NCBI GenBank assembly: GCA_017983515.1
Contig: JAGOBF010000005.1
Coordinates: 62,001 to 126,000, forward strand
Source of the DNA: Promineifilum sp.
GTDB lineage: Bacteria > Chloroflexota > Anaerolineae > Promineifilales > Promineifilaceae
Reading direction: 5' to 3'
Length of the DNA: 64,000 bases
The notes under the pieces were generated by a model. The model ran no database searches and was not told where the DNA came from. It was given only the letters and a program-made list of their open reading frames with translations. The position numbers and the translations under genes are program-made. Position 1 is the first letter of the stretch; each line of letters starts with the position of its first letter. Of this stretch, positions 9,691 to 16,970 are shown piece after piece.

Positions 9691-10353
9691 CTAGCCATAA
9701 CGAATGAGGCGTTCGGCTACGGCCGTCAACTGATCATTTCGTCGCAAACGGAGCGGCCGGCTCTCGGTATCGATCCACAGCGTCCGTTGCTGGTCGGCCC
9801 AGACGACGGTCAGCGGTCGAACCAGTAACAGCTCGCCATTGACATCCTCGATAGCCGCCGCGCCTAACGTGATGGCGACCGGCGTCTCGACGACCGCCAT
9901 CAAATGGGCCGGATCGCTTGTGTCGGCGGCCATGGTGATCCCCTTCGTCTCACCGGCATAGGCCGCCAGTAAGGCCAGCCCCGACCCGGCCGGAAACCAG
10001 AACGTTTCGCCGTGGGCCACATCCTCGTAGGCGACGCCATCGACCCGGCGCGCGGCGATGACCTCGTTGCCTTCCCAGACGGCCGTCCCGCTGATCTCCG
10101 GCCCGTTGCCCCACAGCCGATACTTGATCTGCTCTGGCCGCCCGGCGGGGTTCAGTGTCACGTGAAACAGGCTGGAGCGGCCGGAGGGGGCCTCGCGCGC
10201 ATCCAAATCGACCCGCAGGAAGCGATAGTCGTCGATAGCCCGCGTCAGGCGCCACGATTCGACCGCGCCGGTCGGCACGCCGTCGCGCTCGTAGCGCAGG
10301 CGACCAGCCAGCAAGGGACGTTCGTAAGGAAGTTCGTGGATGATGAAGCGCAT
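9691..10353 (-). CDS. Conserved protein of unknown function in the ileS operon
   Basis: I do not recognise this 220-residue protein. The start MRFIIHELPYERPLLAG at 10353 is chosen because the upstream in-frame extension is low-complexity and crosses into the AlaX-like gene. It has no signal peptide and no membrane segment. The sequence looks beta-rich, with alternating hydrophobics and motifs such as YRLWGNGPE and ETFWFPAGSG, suggesting a lipocalin-like or beta-barrel protein, though this is only an impression. It is 46 nt after the AlaX-like gene and 34 nt before ileS on the same strand, so it should be expressed under the same T-box. A role connected to aminoacylation is possible but not shown. 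Confidence 0.65.
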   Translation of the reverse strand: MRFIIHELPYERPLLAGRLRYERDGVPTGAVESWRLTRAIDDYRFLRVDLDAREAPSGRSSLFHVTLNPAGRPEQIKYRLWGNGPEISGTAVWEGNEVIAARRVDGVAYEDVAHGETFWFPAGSGLALLAAYAGETKGITMAADTSDPAHLMAVVETPVAITLGAAAIEDVNGELLLVRPLTVVWADQQRTLWIDTESRPLRLRRNDQLTAVAERLIRYG

Positions 10354-10399
10354 ATAATCTTCTGCAGGGCTTGTGAAACCCGCTCCTATAAACCCATCC

Positions 10400-11107
10400 C
10401 TATTCCAGTTCCAGATAAATCCGCTTGTTAATGCGGCCCTTGCTCTTGTAGTCGCTGACGCGAATGCGGCCCACCTCGCTGGTATTGGCGACGTGGGTGC
10501 CGCCGTCGGCCTGCAAATCAAGGCCTACCAATTCCACCGTTCGCACTTCGCTGATGCCCTCCGGAAGGAGGTTGATCTTGGTGCGGATCAGGTCAGGGAT
10601 GGCAAAGGCCTCTTCACGCGGCAAAATGCGCACGCGGACGGGTCGCGCCGCCACGACCTCCGCGTTGATCGCCTCCTCGATGGCCGCCACCAGTTCCTGC
10701 CGCATCGTCTCGAATTCAAAATCCATCCGCCCTTGCAGCGGGTCCATGTTGCCGCCGGTGACTTGCGCGCTGTAATCCCGGAAGACGACGCCACACAGGA
10801 TATGCATCGCCGTATGGGTGCGCATCAGTTGGTAACGTCGCTCCCAATCCAGCCGGCCGGTGACCCTTGTGCCTACTACGGGTAGTGCACCGTCAATGTA
10901 GTGGACCGGACGGCCGTCAACTTTCTTGACGGCTGTCACTTGCCACGTCCTCTCTCCGTCACTCAGCGTCCCCACATCGCCCGGCTGCCCGCCGCCGCCG
11001 GGGTAGAAAGCAGTCCGGTCGAGCACAACGCCGCCCTCGACTTGTTCAACGACGGCCGCCTCAAATTCCTTCACGTATGAATCGGTCACATATAAAAGCT
11101 CGGTCAT
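10400..11107 (-). CDS. AlaX-like tRNA-editing (aminoacyl-tRNA deacylase) protein
   Basis: This 235-residue protein of the AlaRS-editing-domain/AlaX superfamily would hydrolyse misacylated tRNA in trans. The N-terminal beta-barrel carries FYPGGGGQPGDVG. The metal motif H-x3-H is HTAMH (H98, H102). The second motif, normally CGGTHV, is DGGTHV (D201, H205), so the usual zinc-ligand Cys is replaced by Asp. The start ATG at 11107 (MTELLYVTDSY) is preceded by AAGGG about ten bases upstream. Reading further upstream would translate the T-box terminator. It is the first gene behind the T-box and is followed by an unknown gene and ileS. Known AlaX proteins clear Ser- or Gly-tRNA-Ala; which tRNA this one acts on is open. 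Confidence 0.85.
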   Translation of the reverse strand: MTELLYVTDSYVKEFEAAVVEQVEGGVVLDRTAFYPGGGGQPGDVGTLSDGERTWQVTAVKKVDGRPVHYIDGALPVVGTRVTGRLDWERRYQLMRTHTAMHILCGVVFRDYSAQVTGGNMDPLQGRMDFEFETMRQELVAAIEEAINAEVVAARPVRVRILPREEAFAIPDLIRTKINLLPEGISEVRTVELVGLDLQADGGTHVANTSEVGRIRVSDYKSKGRINKRIYLELE

Positions 11108-11163
11108 TTCATCCAACCCTTGACCATCATTTGGTACGCCTGCGTCAGACGGATAACGGTGGC

Positions 11164-11206
11164 GATAAAAACAAAAACGCCTTCGTCCATCATTGGGACG
11201 AAGGCG
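11164..11206 (-). terminator. T-box-controlled intrinsic terminator
   Basis: A perfect 11-bp stem (11178-11188 with 11196-11206) and a 7-nt loop are followed on the minus strand by TTTTTGTTTTT. It is mutually exclusive with the antiterminator of the T-box and lies about 57 nt before the AlaX-like start codon. Confidence 0.9.
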
Positions 11207-11462
11207 CGAACGCTCCGTGGTACCACCCAAGTTCCGGGCTGTTGTGCCCGGCGCTCTTCCGGCAACGAGGAAACTCTTTCCCGAATGCCGCAGCCCCGTT
11301 AACGTGGGGCAAATTCGGCCAGGTCTACTCGGCGCATGGCCTTTCGGCTGGCGGCTCCCGAGGGATTTTCGGCTGGGGGTTTGCGCCTGACTCACACCAC
11401 CTCAGGCTCGCTGGGCAAACTGATACCGGCTTACTCGTCTCGATCAACGCCGTTTAATATGT
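11164..11462 (-). promoter_or_regulatory. T-box riboswitch leader (probable isoleucine type)
   Basis: This leader RNA senses uncharged tRNA and controls the AlaX-like/unknown/ileS operon. On the minus strand it shows GACGAGTA and AGCGAG with a following GGTGG (stem I elements), a stem GTTTGC/GCAAAC, the antiterminator core GGGTGGTACCACGGA (about 11214-11230), and an 11-bp terminator followed by T-runs (11164-11206). The UGGU-type bulge fits a tRNA ending in ACCA. The likely specifier is ATC (complement of 11364-11366), in GAAAATCCC opposite the AGTA bulge. That is an isoleucine codon and agrees with ileS in the operon. An AAT reading one register away cannot be fully excluded by eye. Confidence 0.9.
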
Positions 11463-11468
11463 TCTCCT

Positions 11469-11496
11469 AGTATAGCCAAACAAGCGGCTCTGTCAA
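11469..11496 (-). promoter_or_regulatory. Promoter of the T-box/ileS operon
   Basis: On the minus strand TTGACA (complement of 11491-11496), a 16-nt spacer and TATACT (11469-11474) form a near-consensus sigma70 promoter. Its predicted start near 11462 is exactly where the T-box leader begins. Confidence 0.85.
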
Positions 11497-11502
11497 CCGG
11501 GG

Positions 11503-12303
11503 TCACGATCCGGTGCTGCTGTAATGGCGCAAACCGAAGCGCCACACAGCCATGCCCAGGATCATCAGCACGGCCGCTACCAGCGGCGCGCCCCACACCA
11601 GGGCCGGTTGGCCGCCGCGTCCCATCAGGAAGGACGCCGGATAGAAGGAGGCGAAGCCATAGGGAATGAGCGCCGTTAGCACGACACTGATAAAGCGCGG
11701 ATAGATGGTCAGCGGATACTTGGCAAATTCGTTCATTTCGAACACCACGCGTGTCACGGGCACGGAGTCCATCAGCCAGAAACCGCTGACGGAAGTGATG
11801 AGGTTCAGAGCGATAAAGATGAACCCCCCGCTAAGGGTCATGAGAATCAGGTAGAAGACCATCGACGGCGTCCAGACGATGTCAAGCCGGGCCGCGGCGA
11901 TAAGGATCAGTGTGAGGCCGACCAGGAAATTGCCGATGCCGTCGTGGCAAAAGCGGTCGGCCAACAGGTGAAACAGAGGATCGATGGGCCGCACCAGGAA
12001 GCGGTCGAACGTTCCGGTGCGGACGTAATCGCGGCCGAGCGTCCACAGATTGTCGGCAAACATGTGATTGATCGATTTGGACAGGGTGAGCAAACCGTAG
12101 ATCAGCAGTATTTCCGGCAAGCTCCACCCGGCTAGGTCTGGTATCTGCTCCATAATGACCCAGACGGTCAGCAAGCCGGCTGCCTGCACGAAAATGGTGG
12201 AGATCGCACCGATGATAAAATTGACGCGATATTCCATCAATATCTTGATGCGATTCTTGAAGAATAGCCAGTAGAGGGACGTGTAGCGGGGCAATATTGT
12301 CAT
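11503..12303 (-). CDS. ABC-2 type exporter permease (COG3694-like)
   Basis: This 266-residue polytopic membrane protein has about six hydrophobic segments. It matches one of the two unlike permeases found with COG4586-type ATPases. Segments include a long hydrophobic helix after the basic N-terminus (FFKNRIKILMEYR), LLTVWVIMEQIP, and C-terminal VAAVLMILGMAVW. The start at 12303 is 3 nt after the stop of the preceding permease, so the three ABC genes form one operon ending here. The transported compound is unknown. The stop lies just upstream of the T-box promoter with no obvious terminator between them. Confidence 0.85.
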   Translation of the reverse strand: MTILPRYTSLYWLFFKNRIKILMEYRVNFIIGAISTIFVQAAGLLTVWVIMEQIPDLAGWSLPEILLIYGLLTLSKSINHMFADNLWTLGRDYVRTGTFDRFLVRPIDPLFHLLADRFCHDGIGNFLVGLTLILIAAARLDIVWTPSMVFYLILMTLSGGFIFIALNLITSVSGFWLMDSVPVTRVVFEMNEFAKYPLTIYPRFISVVLTALIPYGFASFYPASFLMGRGGQPALVWGAPLVAAVLMILGMAVWRFGLRHYSSTGS

Positions 12304-12306
12304 CGC

Positions 12307-13128
12307 CTACCCTCCCTGTACTGTGATAACGCGCAGCGAACGGCCGAAAACAAAACGTGACAGGAGCAACAGACCGATTAGCATGACGCCCTGCATCAGC
12401 CAGATGCGCGGCATATCAGCCAGCGGCCTAATGCCGCTCAGGATGGAGATGGGGAGGAAAACTGTCTGTGAAAACGGCAGGACGGAAGCGATCGTGCGCA
12501 ACCAGTCGGGCATTAGGGTCAGGGGGATGAGCGCACCACTCAGGAACAGGCCGAGGCTGTGTCGTACCACGCTCATGCCCCATATCTCGGTGCTGTAGAA
12601 GGCGGTACAGCTCACGATCCAGTCAAAGCAGAACATAACGGCGTGGCCGAGCAACAGGGTGAAGGCGAATGCCAGCCACACCAGTGGGTCTGCCGGCAAG
12701 TGTAGGCCATATACAATCCAGATGAACAGCGCCAGTGGGATGTTGAGGACGAATCCTATGCCCAGTTGGACCAGGTTCTGTACGTACATCGACGCCTGGT
12801 AGTCCAGCGGCCGTAGCAAAGCTGCGGCAATGTGCCCCTCGCGGAGGCCGGCGCCGATGTCGTAGATGGAGTTGGTGACATGGGCCGCTTCCCCAAACAA
12901 CTGGGCCAACAGGATGTAATTGAGGGTTTGATCGAGCGTCAACCCGCTCAGCGTGGCGGTGGACGCATAGACTGCTCGCCAAAAGGCAACAAGGATGACG
13001 ACGGCGATGATGCCAACGAACAAGTCCATCCAGACCCAGATGCTATAGGCCATGACCATCTTGGGCACAATGGCCGCGATGGCGCCATAAACCCGGATGA
13101 GACGATTGAGGGGTGTGATCTTGAGCAT
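12307..13128 (-). CDS. ABC-2 type exporter permease (COG4587-like)
   Basis: This 273-residue polytopic permease has about six membrane segments (for example LFVGIIAVVILVAFW and IWLMQGVMLIGLLLL). It is the second, non-identical permease subunit of the same exporter. It starts 2 nt after the stop of the ATPase gene and ends 3 nt before the next permease, a tightly packed arrangement implying co-translation and a heterodimeric membrane domain. The substrate is not predictable from the sequence. Confidence 0.85.
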   Translation of the reverse strand: MLKITPLNRLIRVYGAIAAIVPKMVMAYSIWVWMDLFVGIIAVVILVAFWRAVYASTATLSGLTLDQTLNYILLAQLFGEAAHVTNSIYDIGAGLREGHIAAALLRPLDYQASMYVQNLVQLGIGFVLNIPLALFIWIVYGLHLPADPLVWLAFAFTLLLGHAVMFCFDWIVSCTAFYSTEIWGMSVVRHSLGLFLSGALIPLTLMPDWLRTIASVLPFSQTVFLPISILSGIRPLADMPRIWLMQGVMLIGLLLLSRFVFGRSLRVITVQGG

Positions 13129-13130
13129 GA

Positions 13131-14171
13131 TCAGTAGCCTGGCCCACTGATGGCGGCTGATTCGGGAACGGCCGTCTGTGCTGCCCCGCTCTCGTTCAGT
13201 GCCCCACGATAAATCTGCTTGACGATCAGCGACAAATCCGGTTCCTTGAGCGAGAGATCGAGCACTTCGATTTGGCCCATGATCGCCGCCGATACGCGAC
13301 TGGCCGAAGTCATTGTCCGGTCGAAGCGCAGCACCAGCCGCCGCTCGCCTTTTTCAAGGAGCTCGGCGCCTTCGGGCATTACCAGCCCGTTCAGATCGGC
13401 CGCGGTCTCAAAGGTGATCTCCCGATGCTTTCCGAATCGTTCCTTGATCATCGACAGCGGCCCATCGTAGATGAGGCGGCCGTTGTCGATGATGAGCACG
13501 CGCTTGCACAGCTCCTCAATGTCGCCCAAGTCGTGGGTCGTTAACACGACCGTCGTCCCTGTCCCCTGGTTGACCTTCTTAATAAAATCGCGGATGCGTT
13601 CCTTCACCAGCAAGTCCAGGCCGATAGTCGGTTCATCGAGGTAGACAATGCGCGGCTCGTGGATGAGCGTAGCCGCCAGCTCTGCGCGCATCTTCTGGCC
13701 CAGCGACATGGTGCGAATGGGCATCTTGAGCAGCTCTTTCAGGTCGAGGGTCTCGGCGAATTCATCCATGAGCTGCTTGAAGCGCGCATCGGGCACTTCG
13801 TAGATGCGGCCGACCATCGTCAGTGACTCGATAAGCGCCAAGTCCCACCACAACTGCGTTCGCTGGCCGAAGACGACGCCGATGTCGCGTGCGTTGGCCA
13901 CGCGATCGCGGTGCGGGTCGCGTCCCATCACCCTCACGCTGCCGGCCGTGGGCAATAGGATTCCGGTCAGCATTTTGATCGTCGTCGACTTGCCCGCGCC
14001 GTTGACGCCGATATAACCCACGATCTCACCCGGCTCAATGGTGAAGGATACGTCGGTTACGGCCGGCTTTAATTGGTAACGCGGCCGGAACAACGCCTTC
14101 ATCGAGCCGGTCAAGCCGGGGTCTTTCTGGGGTATTTTGTAGACCTTGGACAGATGGTCCGCCTGGATCAT
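13131..14171 (-). CDS. ABC exporter ATP-binding protein (COG4586-like)
   Basis: This 346-residue ATPase drives the two permeases encoded downstream. The Walker A motif GVNGAGKS is at residues 55-62. The signature motif reads MSLGQK in place of LSGGQ, followed by Walker B IVYLDEP and the switch region TTHDLGDIEELC. About 100 residues follow the nucleotide-binding domain, the C-terminal extension typical of this ATPase group. The start at 14171 (MIQADHLSKVYKIP) has GGAAGG six bases upstream, which decides against a start 17 codons earlier. Transcription probably begins at the promoter near 14255. Confidence 0.92.
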   Translation of the reverse strand: MIQADHLSKVYKIPQKDPGLTGSMKALFRPRYQLKPAVTDVSFTIEPGEIVGYIGVNGAGKSTTIKMLTGILLPTAGSVRVMGRDPHRDRVANARDIGVVFGQRTQLWWDLALIESLTMVGRIYEVPDARFKQLMDEFAETLDLKELLKMPIRTMSLGQKMRAELAATLIHEPRIVYLDEPTIGLDLLVKERIRDFIKKVNQGTGTTVVLTTHDLGDIEELCKRVLIIDNGRLIYDGPLSMIKERFGKHREITFETAADLNGLVMPEGAELLEKGERRLVLRFDRTMTSASRVSAAIMGQIEVLDLSLKEPDLSLIVKQIYRGALNESGAAQTAVPESAAISGPGY

Positions 14172-14261
14172 CCAACACCTTCCGGACGTCGCCCAGGCAA
14201 GCAGAAAGTCATGCGTGGGCACAATATACGACGAATGGCGACGGAATGTCGCCTGCGGGAT

Positions 14262-14290
14262 ATTATAAGAATAGAATGGCCGTATGTCTG
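14262..14290 (-). promoter_or_regulatory. Promoter of the ABC exporter operon
   Basis: On the minus strand CAGACA (complement of 14285-14290), 17 nt and a perfect TATAAT (14262-14267). The start site is predicted near 14255, leaving an untranslated leader of about 84 nt containing a perfect 6-bp hairpin, GGCGAC/GTCGCC (14237-14253). Confidence 0.55.
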
Positions 14291-14330
14291 TAAAGCAGGG
14301 TACGTTCCGCCAGTCAGGTTGGCGACAACG

Positions 14331-16394
14331 CTAGAAATCCAGCAGCCACTCTATCCGCTCGCGGATCTGATCGGTGCGCGGGATCATGCCGTCCATCAGT
14401 TTCGTGTTGAAGGGCACCGGCACCGACGGCGAGGCCAATCGCTGCACCGGCGCATCAAGCTCCAGGAAGACTTCGTCGGCGACGGCCGCGGCGATCTCCG
14501 CGCCAAAGCCGGCCAGTTGAAAATCCTCATGAACGATGAGACAACGCGAGGTCTTTCGAATGGACTCAAGCACCATCTCCTTGTCCCAGGGGATAATCGT
14601 GCGCAGATCGATTATTTCTATACTTGCGCCGGTCTGTTCGGCGGCGGCTACGCAGCGCTCCACCATCGCCCCCCAGGTTACGATGGTCAGGGAGCGACCC
14701 GACTGAATGATCCGGCCACGGCCGAACGGCAGTACGTACTCATCACCGGGGTAAGCGCGACGGGCCGACGCGGCGTCGAGCATCGCCCGATGCTCGAAGA
14801 ACATCACCGGGTCGTCACCGCGCAGCGCCGCGCGCAGCAAACCGACCGCATCCTCGGCGTTCGACGGGTAGGCCACCTGCCAGCCGACACTGTGGGCGAA
14901 GGCCGCCTCATCGGTCACGCTGTGCCAGGGGTCGCCAATGCGCCGGAAGCCGCCCGGCATCCGCACGACCAACGGCGCGGCAAACCGCCCGGCCGTGCGC
15001 CAGCGCAGGGAGCCGGTATTGTGCAACTGCTCGGTAGCCGGGTCGGCGTACTTGCGAAACTGAATCTCCGGCACGGGCATCAATCCGGCCAGGGCCATGC
15101 CCACGGCGCGGCCGATGATTCCTTCCTCGGACAGGCTGGTGTCGAAGACGCGCGCGTCGCCATACTTGGCCTGCAAGCCCAGCGTTGCCGCATGGACGCC
15201 GCCCTTCAGCCCAACATCCTCGCCGAAAACCAGACAGCGGGGATTGACGCTTAGCTCCACGTCAAGTGTGCGGCGAATGGCCTCCACCATCGTCAGGCGG
15301 CGCGGATCGGGCGGGTGGGGCACGTCGCTCCCCGGCGGAAGGGCGACCTTCTCAGCCGCCACACCCCCAACGAGGGGAGAAGGCGAATCGGTGGCCCACA
15401 CTCGCCCCGTAATGTAGGTCGGGTCGGGTTGCGGCTGCTCCTGGGCCGCGTCATTGGCCCGTTGTACTTCGGCCGCAGCCATCGCTTCAAGCTTCGTCCA
15501 TCCCTCGTCATCGATGTGAGCGGGCACCAAATAGCGCTTCAAAGCCACGATGGGATCGCGCGCCCATTCAGCGGCCCGTTCTTCCTCAGTCTTGTAAGCC
15601 TGGTTATCGACGCTGGAATGACCGGACAGGCGCGGCACCGTGAGCCGCAAAAGGCCAGGCCCGTGGCCCTGTCGTACGTGGGCAACGGCCGTCTCGACGA
15701 GACTGGCGGTTGTCGCCGGATCACAGCCATCACCGTCCCAGATCGTCAGGCCGTGGAACGAAGCCAGGTTGCCGGCGATGTTGGCTCCCGGCGTCTGCCA
15801 ATGGCTCTTGACGGAGATAGCGTAACTATTGTCCTCGATGACAAAGAGGAGCGGTAGCTCCAGCGTGGTGGCCATGTTCAACGCCGACCAAAAGCCGTTG
15901 CTGGCGACGGAACCCTCGCCGCCGAATACGACGGCGATACTGTCAGCGGCCGATTCTTCACCCAATACCGACCGCCGGTAGCCTATAGCCTGGGCCCATC
16001 CGGCGGCGGGGGTGAACTGGGAGCCGACGTCGGCGGCCATGGGCAAAATCAGCGCGCGACCGCGACGCGGCATGTTGAACACAACGCCGACGTCCCGCCC
16101 TTCGCTCATACCGCCGACGCGCGCCATGTCGGATGCGAGCGCTTCTTCGGCCGTCAACCCACTGCCCAGTACGAACGGCCGCGAGCGATAGTAGACCGAC
16201 GCGGCATCCATTGGCTTGGTCAGCAATTGGGCCAGCAGGATTTGACCCAGTTCGTGACCACGCGCCGAAAACTGGTAGGTGACAAGTCCCTGCGGCGTCA
16301 GCTCTCGTTCTTCCAGCTCATCCATCATGCGGGACACGAGGGCCAGACGAGCCACTTCTTGCCAGTCAAACGGCGTTCTATCGATTTCTTTCAA
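14331..16394 (-). CDS. Fused alpha-beta E1 component of a 2-oxoacid dehydrogenase
   Basis: This 687-residue protein joins the E1-alpha and E1-beta subunits of a pyruvate or branched-chain 2-oxoacid dehydrogenase, a thiamine-diphosphate enzyme that decarboxylates the oxoacid and acylates the E2 lipoyl domain. The alpha half (1-330) has the cofactor motif GGEG...EDNSYAIS; the normal GDG is GEG here and the usual HEALN is WSALN. A Pro-rich linker (about 325-375) leads into the beta half with FGEDVG, SLSEEGIIG and a C-terminal transketolase-like domain ending in IIPWDKE and HEDFQLAGFG. The start is a TTG at 16394, supported by GGAGAGG about 8 nt upstream; the next ATG would delete 22 residues. 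No E2 or E3 gene is adjacent. Substrate class uncertain. Confidence 0.88.
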   Translation of the reverse strand: MKEIDRTPFDWQEVARLALVSRMMDELEERELTPQGLVTYQFSARGHELGQILLAQLLTKPMDAASVYYRSRPFVLGSGLTAEEALASDMARVGGMSEGRDVGVVFNMPRRGRALILPMAADVGSQFTPAAGWAQAIGYRRSVLGEESAADSIAVVFGGEGSVASNGFWSALNMATTLELPLLFVIEDNSYAISVKSHWQTPGANIAGNLASFHGLTIWDGDGCDPATTASLVETAVAHVRQGHGPGLLRLTVPRLSGHSSVDNQAYKTEEERAAEWARDPIVALKRYLVPAHIDDEGWTKLEAMAAAEVQRANDAAQEQPQPDPTYITGRVWATDSPSPLVGGVAAEKVALPPGSDVPHPPDPRRLTMVEAIRRTLDVELSVNPRCLVFGEDVGLKGGVHAATLGLQAKYGDARVFDTSLSEEGIIGRAVGMALAGLMPVPEIQFRKYADPATEQLHNTGSLRWRTAGRFAAPLVVRMPGGFRRIGDPWHSVTDEAAFAHSVGWQVAYPSNAEDAVGLLRAALRGDDPVMFFEHRAMLDAASARRAYPGDEYVLPFGRGRIIQSGRSLTIVTWGAMVERCVAAAEQTGASIEIIDLRTIIPWDKEMVLESIRKTSRCLIVHEDFQLAGFGAEIAAAVADEVFLELDAPVQRLASPSVPVPFNTKLMDGMIPRTDQIRERIEWLLDF

Positions 16395-16970
16395 AGTTTA
16401 CCCTCTCCTGGTTGAAGACTGCATCGGGGACAAAGATGGCCATCCAGACAGTCATCCAAGTTTGGCCGCTCATTCGGCTCTCCAGTGTTTAGCACTTCTG
16501 TTTCTCGCCGCTATGTTACCTTTGAACGGCAAAGGGCGACAAATAGGAACCTGTCAAAGATTTTTCCTGATAGAGAAAGTCACCACAGCTTTCACAGATT
16601 GCGCAGATTTTTCAGAGACGCGCCCGAGAAGTTTATGGTATTTCTAACTACGTTGCCTGTGAGGCATCTCACAAGCAATATTTCGTTATGACGCTTAGAT
16701 GACAGACAAGAGCCCATAAGATATGTTATTGTTTGATTGGATTAGCATTGACATTTGAAATTGTCGATACAATTCTGATCTCGAGCGACGATGGAGTAGG
16801 CAGGCCTGTTGTCTCTGTCGTATTCGCGAGTATGGTGCTCACTTGTCGGCAGAGGTGCTGCCGGCATTTCACTTCGTTTCGCACGAATGACGTCCGCTGT
16901 AATGTAGAAAGGAACAGTTTCCGCATAACATATTTGTACTGCAAACCAGTAGTGCTGATGAGGAATCCCG
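16395..16970. other. Intergenic region, AT-rich, no gene seen
   Basis: Between the divergent E1 and giant peptidase genes lie 576 bp without a credible gene. It is visibly more AT-rich than its surroundings from about 16490. It contains a degenerate repeat of CACAG(A/C)TTT-like units (about 16574-16610) resembling the dispersed motif in the inverted repeat at 41908. TTGACA at 16748 with TACAAT at 16768 looks promoter-like, but the 14-nt spacer is too short. The peptidase start has GAGGA upstream. Confidence 0.6.

Noticed and set aside
11108..11395. 96-codon N-terminal extension of the AlaX-like protein
   Set aside because: It would translate the T-box antiterminator and terminator; the family starts at MTELLYVT.
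14073..15254. 393-codon plus-strand frame across the E1 and ABC genes
   Set aside because: Antisense shadow that spans two real genes and their intergenic region.
16748..16773. TTGACA and TACAAT upstream of the giant peptidase
   Set aside because: The spacer is 14 nt, too short for a sigma70 promoter; no alternative -10 box fits.
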